Source of the DNA: Pseudomonadota bacterium
Lineage (GTDB): Bacteria > Pseudomonadota > Gammaproteobacteria > UBA4575
Assembly: GCA_009839635.1 (NCBI GenBank)
Contig: VXPJ01000146.1
Span: forward strand, 1 to 31,609
Direction of reading: 5' to 3'
DNA: 31,609 bases
In this document: positions 31,428-31,609 of the stretch, one piece after another
How positions within the stretch are numbered: the first letter of the stretch is position 1
Layout: each line of letters starts with the position of its first letter
The notes under the pieces: generated by a model
The model's input: the letters and a program-made list of their open reading frames with translations, nothing else
The model's database searches: none
Told to the model about the DNA's origin: nothing
Program-made: the position numbers and the translations under genes

Positions 31428-31609
31428 CTAGAAAACCAGTTCTACCCTTCGATTGAGTTCCCAGGAAGCCTCTCCGGTCCCTGGCATTGCAGGCTTCTCC
31501 TCGCCATAGCTGATGATATCCACCTGGTCCTCCCCCACTCCCTGAAGCAGTACCAGAGTGCGCACTTCCTGTGCACGGCGTTCCCCGAGCTGTCTATTTA
31601 AAACAAATA
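31428..31609 (-). CDS. pal: Peptidoglycan-associated lipoprotein Pal, 5' end cut by window
   Basis: Outer-membrane lipoprotein of the Tol-Pal complex that binds peptidoglycan. About 60 C-terminal residues are present on the minus strand, ending at TAG 31430-31428. The readable part runs from NRQLGERRAQEVRTL through the OmpA-like ISYGEEKPAMPG to ELNRRVELVF at the C-terminus, the typical end of Pal. The OmpA-family peptidoglycan-binding Arg lies in NRRVEL. The lipobox and N-terminus are outside the window. A short spacer of about 10 bases separates it from cpoB. Confidence 0.9.
   Translation of the reverse strand, partial: FVLNRQLGERRAQEVRTLVLLQGVGEDQVDIISYGEEKPAMPGTGEASWELNRRVELVF

Noticed and set aside
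1..31609. CRISPR arrays, insertion sequences, prophage or toxin-antitoxin genes
   Set aside because: No regularly spaced repeats, transposase, integrase or phage protein motifs were seen on either strand.

Overview
This 31.6 kb window is a chromosomal stretch from a gammaproteobacterium of moderately high GC. The evidence is gene content and order: lysC-alaS-recX-recA-cinA, then mutS-fdxA, cmoA-cmoB, and pal-cpoB-queE-queC-tRNA-Lys are blocks known from Pseudomonas-like and related gammaproteobacteria. No transposase, integrase, phage gene or CRISPR array is visible. Almost all of the sequence is dense, intact housekeeping coding sequence; genus and species cannot be told from it.

Layout. 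Positions 1-5869 (minus strand): aspartokinase (cut by the window start), alanyl-tRNA synthetase, RecX, RecA and a CinA-type amidase. Positions 5919-8915 (plus): MutS and a 7Fe ferredoxin. Positions 8943-18521 (minus, read from high to low): ilvH, ilvC, a phosphatidylserine-decarboxylase-like gene, pssA, leuA, a family 4 uracil-DNA glycosylase, rimI, prfC, cmoA and cmoB, so branched-chain amino acid synthesis, phospholipid head-group synthesis, protein acetylation, translation termination and tRNA wobble modification are strung along one strand. A TusA-like protein (minus) and a BepA-like periplasmic protease (plus) diverge at 18.9 kb. An isochorismatase-family hydrolase and acetyl-CoA synthetase follow on the minus strand.

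Positions 23122-29018 are the accessory-looking part: an orphan 91-residue protein behind a Fur-box-like promoter, a long leader with a well-formed stem-loop, a 976-residue TonB-dependent receptor and a stand-alone SagB/ThcOx-type flavin dehydrogenase, ending 8 bases from a tRNA-Lys gene. Positions 29019-31609 (minus) return to the conserved pal-cpoB-queE-queC-tRNA-Lys block, with pal cut by the window end.

The most interesting non-coding signal is upstream of leuA. An unannotated 31-codon reading frame (15419-15324) ends in eight codons of which six are Leu, followed by a stop, as in amino acid attenuators. Its Leu codons are perfectly complementary over 9 bases to the leuA Shine-Dalgarno region, which suggests leucine-responsive control at translation. 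Other notable points are a Psd-like protein whose autocleavage Gly-Ser is replaced by Ala-Cys, an ilvH gene without its large subunit and preceded by a perfect 11-bp hairpin, and the structured leader of the TonB-dependent receptor gene.
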